Of a stretch of 7,934 bases of DNA, positions 1 to 5,663 are shown piece after piece. Location of the stretch: the NCBI GenBank assembly GCA_903844835.1, contig CAIMUU010000063.1:1-7934 (forward strand). The letters run 5' to 3'. The notes beneath the pieces were generated by a model. It did no database searches and had not been told where the DNA came from. It worked only from the letters and a program-made list of their open reading frames with translations. Numbering within the stretch: the stretch's first letter is position 1; each line of letters opens with the position of its first letter. A program made the translations under genes and the position numbers. Source of the stretch: an uncultured bacterium (GTDB lineage Bacteria > Patescibacteriota > Saccharimonadia > Saccharimonadales > Saccharimonadaceae).

Positions 1-13
1 ATAGCAACCTTCC

Positions 14-466
14 CTATTTTTTTTGAGATCGACGCTGTTCAAGAATTTTTACAAAATCATCCAATGTTTTAAATTCATGAAAGACACTCGCAAACCTAAC
101 GTAAGCAACTTCATTGCGCAAAGCTAATTCGTCAAGCACTTTTTCGCCTATCTGTCTCGATGTGATTTCGTTCTCGCCAATGGCGTATAGGTCATTCTCT
201 ATGTCTGAGATCATCTCTTCGAGTTCAACTTCGGATGCGAAAAACTTCCCAACTGAACGCTTGATGGCGATCGATAATTTATCTCGATCAAACAATTCCC
301 TGGCGCCACTTTTTTTTATTACAGCCAGATTTGGGCGTTCAATACGCTCATAAGTCGTAAATCGCTTGCCATCCGGAGTTTCGCGTCGACGACGAATCGT
401 CACTCCATCACTAACTTCCCTTGACTCAATTACTCGACTATCGCCAATATTGTGCTTAATTACCAT
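14..466 (-). CDS. nrdR: NrdR-like ATP-cone repressor lacking the zinc-ribbon cysteines
   Basis: This 150-residue protein matches NrdR, the ATP/dATP-sensing repressor of ribonucleotide reductase genes, over its whole length. Residues 9-16 (DSRVIESR), 24-27 (RRRR) and 35-39 (RFTTY) correspond to the N-terminal DNA-binding zinc ribbon. Residues about 47-137 form the ATP-cone, with VIKKSGARELFD near the start and VAYVRFASV near the end. Length is normal for the family (about 150). The odd point is that the four zinc-binding cysteines are absent: the CxxC expected at residues 3-6 reads VIKHN, and the CxxC after RRRE is replaced by TPDG. The protein contains no cysteine at all. The ATG lies two bases after the ftsZ stop, and AAGGA at 476-480 inside the ftsZ tail is a good ribosome binding site, so the two genes are probably cotranscribed and coupled. 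No better upstream in-frame start restores the cysteines. Family assignment is firm; retained repressor function is inferred. Confidence 0.9.
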   Translation of the reverse strand: MVIKHNIGDSRVIESREVSDGVTIRRRRETPDGKRFTTYERIERPNLAVIKKSGARELFDRDKLSIAIKRSVGKFFASEVELEEMISDIENDLYAIGENEITSRQIGEKVLDELALRNEVAYVRFASVFHEFKTLDDFVKILEQRRSQKK

Positions 467-468
467 AA

Positions 469-1659
469 TTACGCATCCTTTTTGTGTTTTTTGCGACGTC
501 GCAAAAAGGCTGGTGTTTCCGATTCATCATCGTCTTCATTTGGCTGATTCCAAATATCTTCAGTGTTCTCGTCAGCGAACATCGCTGCCGATTCGCTGTG
601 GTCGAGATTTAGATCAATATTGCCAACTGTTTCGTCAGATAGCTTAGTTGATGGGCTGTCGACACGAGTATCTTCACCCGATACGTCTTGCTTGTGGAAA
701 TAGGCTGAGTCAAAGCCAGTCGCAATTACTGTGATAATTAATTCGTCTTCAAGTTCAGCTTTAAGTGTTGCCCCAAAAATAATGTTTGCATCTGGCGATA
801 CGGCACTTGTAATTATTTCGGCAGCCTCTTGAATTTCACTCATGCTCATATCGTATCCACCGGTAACATTAAATAGCACACCCTTAGCCCCATCAATTGA
901 GACTTCGATCAATGGCGACTCAATGGCCTGTTGTGCGGCCTGAGCAGCCCTGTTGTCGCCACTGGCACGACCAATGCCCATAAGCGCTGAGCCGGCGTTG
1001 CTCATAATCGCTCGAACGTCAGCAAAATCCAAATTGATTAAGCCGTGCTCGGTAATTAGTTCTGATATACCCTGGACTCCCTGTCTTAGCACGTCATCTG
1101 CAATTTTAAAAGTCTCGAGTAATGGCGTACGACGATCAATCGTCTGGAGCAATCTGTCATTTGGAATTGTAATCAACGTGTCTACATGGCGACCAAGTTG
1201 AGTTATTGCCCATTCGGCATTTTTGCGGCGTTTCTCGCCCTCAAAGCTAAAGGGCTTAGTCGATACACCAACCACCAATATCCCAAGTTCACGAGCAATC
1301 TCGGCAACAATATAACCAGCACCACTACCTGTTCCGCCACCAGCACCAATCGTGACGAACACCATGTCAGCACCAGTCAACACTTCACGAATCTCATCAC
1401 GCGATTCATTGGCCGCTGCTTCGCCAACTGAAGGGTCAGCCCCGGCGCCAAGACCACCTGTTGTTGTTTTCCCTAAATGCAATTTGATATCAGCCTTACT
1501 ATTATGTAGAGCCTGGGCATCCGTATTCATCGCGATAAATTGAACGCCAGTTAGCCCAGCATCCTTCATGCGATTAACAGCTGAGCCACCGGCTCCGCCC
1601 ACTCCAACTACTTTGATACTTGCAAACGTTTGTATATCACTTGGTTTTATCTCGGGCAT
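469..1659 (-). CDS. ftsZ: Cell division protein FtsZ
   Basis: FtsZ is the tubulin-like GTPase that polymerises into the cytokinetic ring. The 396-residue protein has the expected order: nucleotide-binding VGVGGAGGSAVNRM (residues 18-31), the tubulin signature GGGTGSG (107-113), and the T7 synergy loop NLDFAD (209-214), whose two aspartates complete GTP hydrolysis in the neighbouring subunit. An acidic linker from about residue 325 to 380 leads to a C-terminal peptide, TPAFLRRRKKHKK, that fits the conserved PAFLR anchor for FtsA binding and adds a strongly basic tail. The signature is followed by GAGYIVAE instead of the common GAAPV form, a mild divergence. GGAG lies ten bases before the ATG, and a candidate extended -10 promoter lies upstream. 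ftsA precedes it by 57 bases and nrdR follows by two. The codons of the PAFLRRRKK segment also form a 20-base perfect palindrome. Confidence 0.98.
   Translation of the reverse strand: MPEIKPSDIQTFASIKVVGVGGAGGSAVNRMKDAGLTGVQFIAMNTDAQALHNSKADIKLHLGKTTTGGLGAGADPSVGEAAANESRDEIREVLTGADMVFVTIGAGGGTGSGAGYIVAEIARELGILVVGVSTKPFSFEGEKRRKNAEWAITQLGRHVDTLITIPNDRLLQTIDRRTPLLETFKIADDVLRQGVQGISELITEHGLINLDFADVRAIMSNAGSALMGIGRASGDNRAAQAAQQAIESPLIEVSIDGAKGVLFNVTGGYDMSMSEIQEAAEIITSAVSPDANIIFGATLKAELEDELIITVIATGFDSAYFHKQDVSGEDTRVDSPSTKLSDETVGNIDLNLDHSESAAMFADENTEDIWNQPNEDDDESETPAFLRRRKKHKKDA
476..480 (-). promoter_or_regulatory. Ribosome binding site of nrdR inside the ftsZ tail
   Basis: AAGGA on the minus strand sits nine bases before the nrdR ATG and is made by the last lysine and aspartate codons of ftsZ. 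The site supports the nrdR start at 466 and suggests that nrdR is translated from the ftsZ message. Confidence 0.6.
488..507. repeat. Perfect 20-base palindrome in the 3' end of ftsZ
   Basis: The sequence TTTTTGCGACGTCGCAAAAA equals its own reverse complement over all 20 bases. It encodes the F-L-R-R-R-K-K part of the FtsZ C-terminal peptide, and the three arginines use three different codons (CGA, CGT, CGC), which is what makes the symmetry perfect. It ends 21 bases before the nrdR ATG. It could act as DNA (an operator) or as an RNA hairpin (eight-pair stem with a four-base loop) affecting nrdR translation. The palindrome is seen directly; a function is not. Confidence 0.75.
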
Positions 1660-1691
1660 AATATATTATCTCCAATTCCTATTCATTGTAT

Positions 1692-1700
1692 AGTATAACA
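1692..1700 (-). promoter_or_regulatory. Candidate extended -10 promoter of ftsZ-nrdR
   Basis: The minus strand reads TGTTATACT in the 57-base gap between ftsA and ftsZ: a TGn extension joined to TATACT, five of six bases of the -10 consensus. No good -35 is visible at 17 bases, which is usual for extended -10 promoters. The predicted start of transcription near 1685 leaves a leader of about 26 bases containing the GGAG ribosome site. This would let ftsZ be made in excess of ftsA. Confidence 0.4.
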
Positions 1701-1716
1701 CTTGAACAAAAAAATG

Positions 1717-2952
1717 CTACACCTTGAAGCGACCCAACAATTTTGATATTAAACTTGGGCCATTTGAAAACATGTTCTTGCCTTTTTGTTTAGATTTGTG
1801 CCTTGAATCAATTGTTGACTCAGCGTCAATTAACATTAGTCCCAAAGCAGTTGCAAATTGTGGCTGGTCAATACCATCGGCAACTCCGCCATAACCAGAA
1901 GCAACACCAACTCGAGCTGCCACTCCTAGTGCCGATTTGGCAAATTCAGTAATACCCTTTAATTTAGCCGTTCCACCCGTCAGGACTGCACCACTTGGTA
2001 ATCTGCCGTCGCGGCCAGCTCTTTTTAGTTCTTTACTAATAAATTCAAATAGCTCTTCTAGGCGAGCTTCAATAATCTCATCGATGTCATTAATGTCAAA
2101 ATTATAAATTTCACCATTATACTTAACACCTACACCAGAGGCGTCATGGCGCGGGATGGCTGAGCCATGCTCAATCTTAATCAGCTCAGCAATTTCCGGG
2201 TCGGTCTTAAGGCCAATTGCTAAATCGTTAGTAATACTAACACCACCAATTGGAATCACGGCGACATATTGCAAATCGCCTTCTTCATAGATAGCAATAT
2301 TTGTTGTAGCGCCTCCAATATCAATTAGAACTACGCCGTTTTCAATTTGCTGTTCGGTCAAAACGGCCCTTGCGGCCGCAACGCCTGCTACAATAATAGA
2401 ATTTGCTGCGACTTTCGCTGATTCAGCCGCTTTCTGTAGATTTACTAGGTGTGGCGTAAGAACCGAAACAACATGGGCATCAATCTCTAGTCGCGTACCC
2501 GTCATGCCAATTGGGTTTTTAATATTATCTTGGCCATCTAATTTATAAGAATGTGGCACCACCTGAAGAATCTCACGGTTAGCTGGGACTTTGCCCAAAG
2601 TTGCAACTTCCTCAATCCGCATAATATCTTCACCAGTAATTTCATGGTCAGCACTGCCGACTGCTATCATGCCATCAGCATGAGTACTTAATATATGTGA
2701 GCCATTAACACTTATCGTAGCAGCGTCGACTTGATAGCCGCTCATTCGCTCGGCTTCCCCAAGCGCGTCATCAATAGCCTTAGCTGGACCATCCAAATTT
2801 ACGACCATACCCTTGCGCATACCGGTATTTTGAGCTGAGCCAACACCAACAATTGTTGGGACTCCAGTTGTGCCGTCAATATGTGCAACTACGCAACGCA
2901 CTGTCACTGTGCCGATGTCTATACCAATAGCATGTCGAGAGTTTTCTTGCAT
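1717..2952 (-). CDS. ftsA: Cell division protein FtsA (actin-like membrane anchor of FtsZ)
   Basis: FtsA is the actin-family ATPase that tethers FtsZ filaments to the membrane and recruits later division proteins. The first phosphate motif AIGIDIGTVTVRC opens the protein, the family-specific 1C (SHS2) region follows, the second phosphate motif is VLIDIGGATTNIAIY in the middle, and the adenosine motif GAVLTGGTAKLKG comes near the end. The last residues, SLISKLLGRFKV, form a short amphipathic basic helix of the kind that targets FtsA to membranes. I place the start at 2952 (411 residues) because it sits at the usual distance from the first motif, and because a perfect TATAAT ends six bases upstream, giving a leaderless mRNA. 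A longer reading from the ATG at 2979 adds nine residues (420 in all); it has no clear ribosome site and its first codon overlaps the divergent operator palindrome. No ftsQ precedes it. Function is certain; the start is probable. Confidence 0.95.
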   Translation of the reverse strand: MQENSRHAIGIDIGTVTVRCVVAHIDGTTGVPTIVGVGSAQNTGMRKGMVVNLDGPAKAIDDALGEAERMSGYQVDAATISVNGSHILSTHADGMIAVGSADHEITGEDIMRIEEVATLGKVPANREILQVVPHSYKLDGQDNIKNPIGMTGTRLEIDAHVVSVLTPHLVNLQKAAESAKVAANSIIVAGVAAARAVLTEQQIENGVVLIDIGGATTNIAIYEEGDLQYVAVIPIGGVSITNDLAIGLKTDPEIAELIKIEHGSAIPRHDASGVGVKYNGEIYNFDINDIDEIIEARLEELFEFISKELKRAGRDGRLPSGAVLTGGTAKLKGITEFAKSALGVAARVGVASGYGGVADGIDQPQFATALGLMLIDAESTIDSRHKSKQKGKNMFSNGPSLISKLLGRFKV

Positions 2953-2958
2953 AACTAA

Positions 2959-2987
2959 ATTATATAGCTTATGCGACATTTTGCCTA
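2959..2987 (-). promoter_or_regulatory. Candidate ftsA promoter giving a leaderless message
   Basis: On the minus strand a perfect -10 box TATAAT (2959-2964) lies 17 bases from TAGGCA (2982-2987), four of six bases of the -35 consensus. Six bases separate TATAAT from the ATG at 2952, so transcription would begin at or beside the A of that ATG. This explains the absence of a ribosome binding site. A second arrangement, TTGTCT (2991-2996) with CATAAG (2968-2973), is weaker. Confidence 0.5.
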
Positions 2988-2999
2988 GCTAGACAAAAT
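2978..2999. promoter_or_regulatory. 22-base near-perfect palindrome, candidate operator between ftsA and murI
   Basis: Ten of the eleven base pairs across positions 2978-2999 are symmetric; only 2984 and 2993 fail to match. The core is CTAGCTAG, flanked by TTG and CAA with T-rich and A-rich ends. It lies in the middle of the divergent promoter region and covers the -35 boxes proposed for both genes, the usual position for a dimeric repressor or activator site. The symmetry is directly visible; a bound regulator is inferred. Confidence 0.6.
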
Positions 3000-3009
3000 A
3001 GTTTAAACT
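2981..3009 (+). promoter_or_regulatory. Candidate murI promoter, nearly leaderless
   Basis: TTGCCT (2981-2986) and TAAACT (3004-3009) are separated by 17 bases, and each matches four of six consensus bases. Only seven bases separate TAAACT from the murI ATG, so the transcript would start at or next to the start codon. No Shine-Dalgarno is visible before murI, which agrees with this. The boxes are weaker than those of ftsA. Confidence 0.4.
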
Positions 3010-3016
3010 TAAGTAT

Positions 3017-3664
3017 ATGAAACTTGGCGTATTCGACAGCGGAATTGGCGGAGAAGCAATCGCCAACTCTTTACGCTTAACTTTCCCGGATGCCGAGATA
3101 ATATCCGTAAACGACCATGACCACGTACCATATGGAAATAGGCCACAAACTGAGATTATTCAACTAACTGACACAGCTATCCAGCCATTATTAGCATCTA
3201 ACTGCGATATTATTATTTTGGCTTGCAACACCGCAACAGCCCTGGCAATTGACAGCCTGAGACAGAAATACCCAACCCAAAAATTTATTGGCATTGAACC
3301 AATGGTGAAAACGGCCGCAAAGTTAACTAAATCTCAAATTGTAGCCGTCTGCGCGACACCCGCTACACTTGGCAGTGTGAGATACCATAAGCTTGTCGAA
3401 AAATTTGGCTCAGACATGCATATTATCGAACCAGATTGTCGCAGTTGGGCTCAAATGATTGAAAATAACCAAGTAAATTACAATGTAATTAGCCAAACAA
3501 TTAATGACGTCTGTGACCAAGGAGCCGATGTGATTGTGCTAGGTTGCACGCATTACAACTGGATTCAAAATGAAATTGTTGAATTATCAGCTGGTCGCGC
3601 CAAAGTCATTGAACCATCCGAAAGCATTGGCAAGAGAGTCAAACAACTCCTAGACCTTAGTTAG
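3017..3664 (+). CDS. murI: Glutamate racemase, short form
   Basis: Glutamate racemase (EC 5.1.1.3) interconverts L- and D-glutamate and supplies D-glutamate for peptidoglycan precursors in the cytoplasm. The 215-residue protein has the family's hallmarks: GVFDSGIGG (residues 4-12, catalytic-site D7 and S8), VPYG (37-40), ACNTATA with catalytic C70 (69-75), and LGCTHY with the second catalytic cysteine C177 and H179. It is shorter than typical members (about 250-280): the sequence ends at VIEPSESIGKRVKQLLDL, so the usual tail of roughly 35-40 residues after this point is missing. Catalytic residues are intact, so activity is likely. It is the only plus-strand gene here, divergent from ftsA and convergent with map, whose final codons it overlaps by 15 bases. 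The ATG fits the family N-terminus and lacks a ribosome site. Confidence 0.93.
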   Translation: MKLGVFDSGIGGEAIANSLRLTFPDAEIISVNDHDHVPYGNRPQTEIIQLTDTAIQPLLASNCDIIILACNTATALAIDSLRQKYPTQKFIGIEPMVKTAAKLTKSQIVAVCATPATLGSVRYHKLVEKFGSDMHIIEPDCRSWAQMIENNQVNYNVISQTINDVCDQGADVIVLGCTHYNWIQNEIVELSAGRAKVIEPSESIGKRVKQLLDLS

Positions 3665-4408
3665 AATCTCGGCGCCGTTTTCGGTAATTAAAACCGTATG
3701 TTCAAAATGGGCTGCCAAACTACCGTCGCGAGTTTTTATCGTCCATCCGTCATCTTCGTCAGTTTTGATAGCTTCACCACCAAGCGTTGCCATTGGCTCG
3801 ATTGCAATTGTATCACCAGGCACTAATAACACCCCGGTACCTTTTTGGCCAAAATTAGGGACTTCTGGAGCTTGTTGCATTTTGTGACCAATGCCATGAC
3901 CAACCAGATCACGAATAATCCCCAACTTACCTTCATTCAAAGTCTTTTCAACTGCCGCACTAATATTACCAATTCTAACCGGACCCTTAATGGCATCAAT
4001 CCCAGCATATAAACTGCGCTCGGTATAATTCAATAAATGCTTTTTTATTCCTGTAGGCTCTTCACCAACAACCATCGTAAAGGCACTATCAACCTTCATG
4101 TCCTTATAGGTTATAACCAAATCAAAGCTGACAACATCACCTTTTTCAAACCTATACTCATTAGGGATACTATGGACAATCTCATCATTTACCGAAATAC
4201 AAATTGCATTTGGGAACTTAACTTCATCAGTTTTGTAGGTGACTTCAGCGCCCATTCTTATAATTTCATCTTCAACCCACTCATCGGCCTCAAGTTCACT
4301 CATCCCGACTTTGACATATTTTTTTAAATTACTAAGGATTGTAGCTAAAATCCTGCCACCTTGGCGCATAGCCTCAATTTCAGTTGCCGTTTTTATGCTA
4401 GCTTGCAT
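3650..4408 (-). CDS. map: Type I methionine aminopeptidase
   Basis: This metalloenzyme (EC 3.4.11.18) removes the initiator methionine from new proteins. The 252-residue length is normal. The five metal ligands of the pita-bread fold are present: D96 (SFDLV), D107 (KVDSAFT), H171 (GHGIGH), E204 (AIEPM) and E236 (HFEHT). The substrate-side H79 (EIVHSIP) is also kept. However, the second active-site histidine, H178 in E. coli Map within the pattern FHEEP, is glutamine here (Q178 in MQQAP). The ATG overlaps the end of adk by 16 bases and has no strong ribosome site, so translation is probably coupled to adk. The N-terminus ASIKTATEIEAMRQGG aligns with the family start. The 3' end overlaps murI on the other strand by 15 bases. 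Assignment is firm; the effect of the substitution is unknown. Confidence 0.96.
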   Translation of the reverse strand: MQASIKTATEIEAMRQGGRILATILSNLKKYVKVGMSELEADEWVEDEIIRMGAEVTYKTDEVKFPNAICISVNDEIVHSIPNEYRFEKGDVVSFDLVITYKDMKVDSAFTMVVGEEPTGIKKHLLNYTERSLYAGIDAIKGPVRIGNISAAVEKTLNEGKLGIIRDLVGHGIGHKMQQAPEVPNFGQKGTGVLLVPGDTIAIEPMATLGGEAIKTDEDDGWTIKTRDGSLAAHFEHTVLITENGAEILTKV

Positions 4409-4938
4409 TTTGAAAGCTCGCTTAGGACCCGGTCATGGATCTCTTCAATAGTACCAACCCCATTAACGTGCACGGCCTTTACGCCAGTTTCAGAAAAGTA
4501 ATTAAGAATTGGATCAATTTCTTTGTGATAAGTTGCTAAACGTTCATTAATCGATTCTGGGGTATCATCGTCACGACCACGTAATTCCATTCGTTTCAAT
4601 AATTCTTCCATGTTTACGTCAAAATTAATTGCTAATTTAATTGGAATTTCCAAAGACCTACATTCATCGGCCAGCCAATGCGCCTGATTAATTTGACGTG
4701 GGTAGCCGTCCAAAATCAGTTTTTCGATTGTTGAATTTTTTTCTAAAGCTTCATGTAGCACTTCGTTAACTTTTTCAAAAGGTACTAAGGCGCCCTTGCG
4801 CTGGAATTCATGGATCTCTTCATCCGGTGTATCACGTAGTAATTGACCTATCGACAGCCATTTCCAACCATTTTCATCAACTAACGTTTGAGCCTGAGCG
4901 CTCTTCCCAGAACCCGCTGGGCCAAAAAATAATATCAT
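4393..4938 (-). CDS. adk: Adenylate kinase, short-LID form
   Basis: Adenylate kinase (EC 2.7.4.3) equilibrates ATP and AMP with two ADP in the cytoplasm. The 181-residue protein carries the P-loop GPAGSGKS (residues 6-13), the AMP-site segments LSIGQLLRD (28-36) and GALVP (49-53), DGYPR (77-81), and the arginine-rich closing region RMELRGRDDDTPESINER (116-133). The LID is the short type, with no zinc-binding cysteine set, so the length is less than the roughly 215 residues of the long form. It starts after a perfect ribosome site and overlaps map at its 3' end. In many bacteria adk and map sit together after secY in the ribosomal-protein cluster; here the pair follows rpsU and yqeY instead. 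UMP/CMP kinase is a more distant alternative because the folds are related, but the pairing with map favours adk. Confidence 0.92.
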   Translation of the reverse strand: MILFFGPAGSGKSAQAQTLVDENGWKWLSIGQLLRDTPDEEIHEFQRKGALVPFEKVNEVLHEALEKNSTIEKLILDGYPRQINQAHWLADECRSLEIPIKLAINFDVNMEELLKRMELRGRDDDTPESINERLATYHKEIDPILNYFSETGVKAVHVNGVGTIEEIHDRVLSELSKCKLA

Positions 4939-4944
4939 CCCTAT

Positions 4945-4952
4945 CCTCCTTT
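4945..4952 (-). promoter_or_regulatory. Strong Shine-Dalgarno of adk
   Basis: The minus strand reads AAAGGAGG six bases before the adk ATG. This is the strongest ribosome site in the window, contrasting with map, rpsU, ftsA, murI and recJ, which have none. It fixes the adk start and shows that the organism does use Shine-Dalgarno initiation. Confidence 0.85.
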
Positions 4953-4960
4953 ATTTGTCT

Positions 4961-5413
4961 CTAGTTTAGCGCACTTTTTACTAGTTGGGCAACCAAAGCG
5001 CCGTCGGCCGTGTTGCCTAGCTCTTTTTTAACAGCACCAATGACTTGCCCCATCATACTTGGGCTTGTTGCACCCATCTCGGCTATAACTCGGGTCACAA
5101 CAATATTGATTTCATTTTCAGTTAACTGTTTGGGTAAATACGTACTCAAAATCTGAGCCTCTTGGCGTTCGTTACTAGCAAGTTCGGGCCGATTCGCGCC
5201 ATCATATATAACCGCACTTTCGTTGCGCTTCTTTACCTCGCGCGCTATAAGTTGCTCAATTACAGAATCCTCAAGACCATCTTCACGTTTATTTTGGGCT
5301 ACTTCTTCGTTAAGGATTGTCGCCTTTAACCCACGCAGTACATCAACGCCAAAACGATTGCCGCCCAACAGGGCGGCTTTCAAATCAATATTAATTTGCT
5401 CTTTAAGAGCCAC
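4961..5413 (-). CDS. yqeY: GatB/YqeY domain protein
   Basis: The 150-residue protein matches the stand-alone YqeY family, related to the C-terminal helical domain of the GatB subunit of tRNA-dependent amidotransferase. Visible family features are an N-terminal DLKAALLGGNRFGVDVLRGL segment, the central REVKKRNESAVIYDGANRPELA stretch (about residues 58-79), YLPKQLTENEI (91-101), and a C-terminal GQVIGAVKKELGNTADGALV in place of the common GKVMG...GRADG. Length is typical. The precise biochemical role of the free-standing family is not established; tRNA or RNA binding is assumed from the GatB relationship. The start is GTG, two bases after the rpsU stop, with a weak AGGA inside the rpsU tail, so translation is likely coupled to rpsU. 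The rpsU-yqeY pair is widespread in bacteria. Confidence 0.93.
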   Translation of the reverse strand: MALKEQINIDLKAALLGGNRFGVDVLRGLKATILNEEVAQNKREDGLEDSVIEQLIAREVKKRNESAVIYDGANRPELASNERQEAQILSTYLPKQLTENEINIVVTRVIAEMGATSPSMMGQVIGAVKKELGNTADGALVAQLVKSALN

Positions 5414-5415
5414 TT

Positions 5416-5631
5416 TTATCGAAGTCCTAACCTGGTCTTATCTAATTTATCAGCCTTGCGTGCCTTGCGAATTATCGCCTTGACACGACGCTCAGGTTTT
5501 GAGATTGGCTTTTCAAATCGCATTAAAGTTTTGGCGGTTATTAATACGCCATTTTGTAAAATTTTACGGTTAAAACGACGAATAATATTTTCGTTCGATT
5601 CTCTTTCATCTTTTCGTATAACTTGTACCAT
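5416..5631 (-). CDS. rpsU: Small ribosomal subunit protein bS21
   Basis: bS21 binds the platform of the 30S subunit near the 3' end of 16S rRNA and helps initiation. The 71-residue product begins MVQVIRKDERESNENIIRRF, followed by NRKILQNGVL and a long basic helix (EKPISKPERRVKAIIRKARK), matching the family. I choose the ATG at 5631; an upstream in-frame ATG at 5670 would add 13 residues (MQVVYVSVTILDY) with no counterpart in bS21, and its DNA holds the promoter. The C-terminus extends slightly beyond short family members. No Shine-Dalgarno precedes the ATG, and the predicted transcript starts only a few bases upstream. rpsU is the first gene of the rpsU-yqeY-adk-map run. Confidence 0.94.
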   Translation of the reverse strand: MVQVIRKDERESNENIIRRFNRKILQNGVLITAKTLMRFEKPISKPERRVKAIIRKARKADKLDKTRLGLR

Positions 5632-5632
5632 A

Positions 5633-5663
5633 TAGTCTAGTATTGTAACAGAGACATAGACTA
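5633..5663. repeat. Inverted repeat around the rpsU -10 box
   Basis: TAGTCTA (5633-5639) and TAGACTA (5657-5663) are exact reverse complements separated by 17 bases. On the minus strand one arm lies between the -35 and -10 boxes and covers the recJ stop; the other lies between the -10 box and the rpsU ATG. It could be a two-site operator, or, in read-through recJ RNA, a hairpin close to the rpsU start. With seven-base arms chance is possible. Confidence 0.4.

Noticed and set aside
366..466. nrdR as a pseudogene because of its missing cysteines
   Set aside because: The frame is open, of normal length, has a good ribosome site and keeps the ATP-cone and the basic residues of the DNA-binding region, so selection appears to maintain it.
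366..647. Plus-strand open frame of 93 codons opposite nrdR and ftsZ
   Set aside because: It is antisense to two firmly identified genes, spans their junction, has no recognisable domain and no ribosome site; other plus-strand frames over ftsZ, map, yqeY and recJ fail for the same reasons.
1703..1735. Rho-independent terminator after ftsA (short dyad followed by seven T)
   Set aside because: Only three base pairs (GCT with AGC) precede the T-run, too weak for an intrinsic terminator; the T-run is more likely part of the ftsZ promoter region.
4393..4938. adk as a UMP/CMP or shikimate kinase
   Set aside because: The DGYPR motif, the GALVP segment and the RGRDDDTPE...R closing region fit adenylate kinase best, and the direct link to map supports it.
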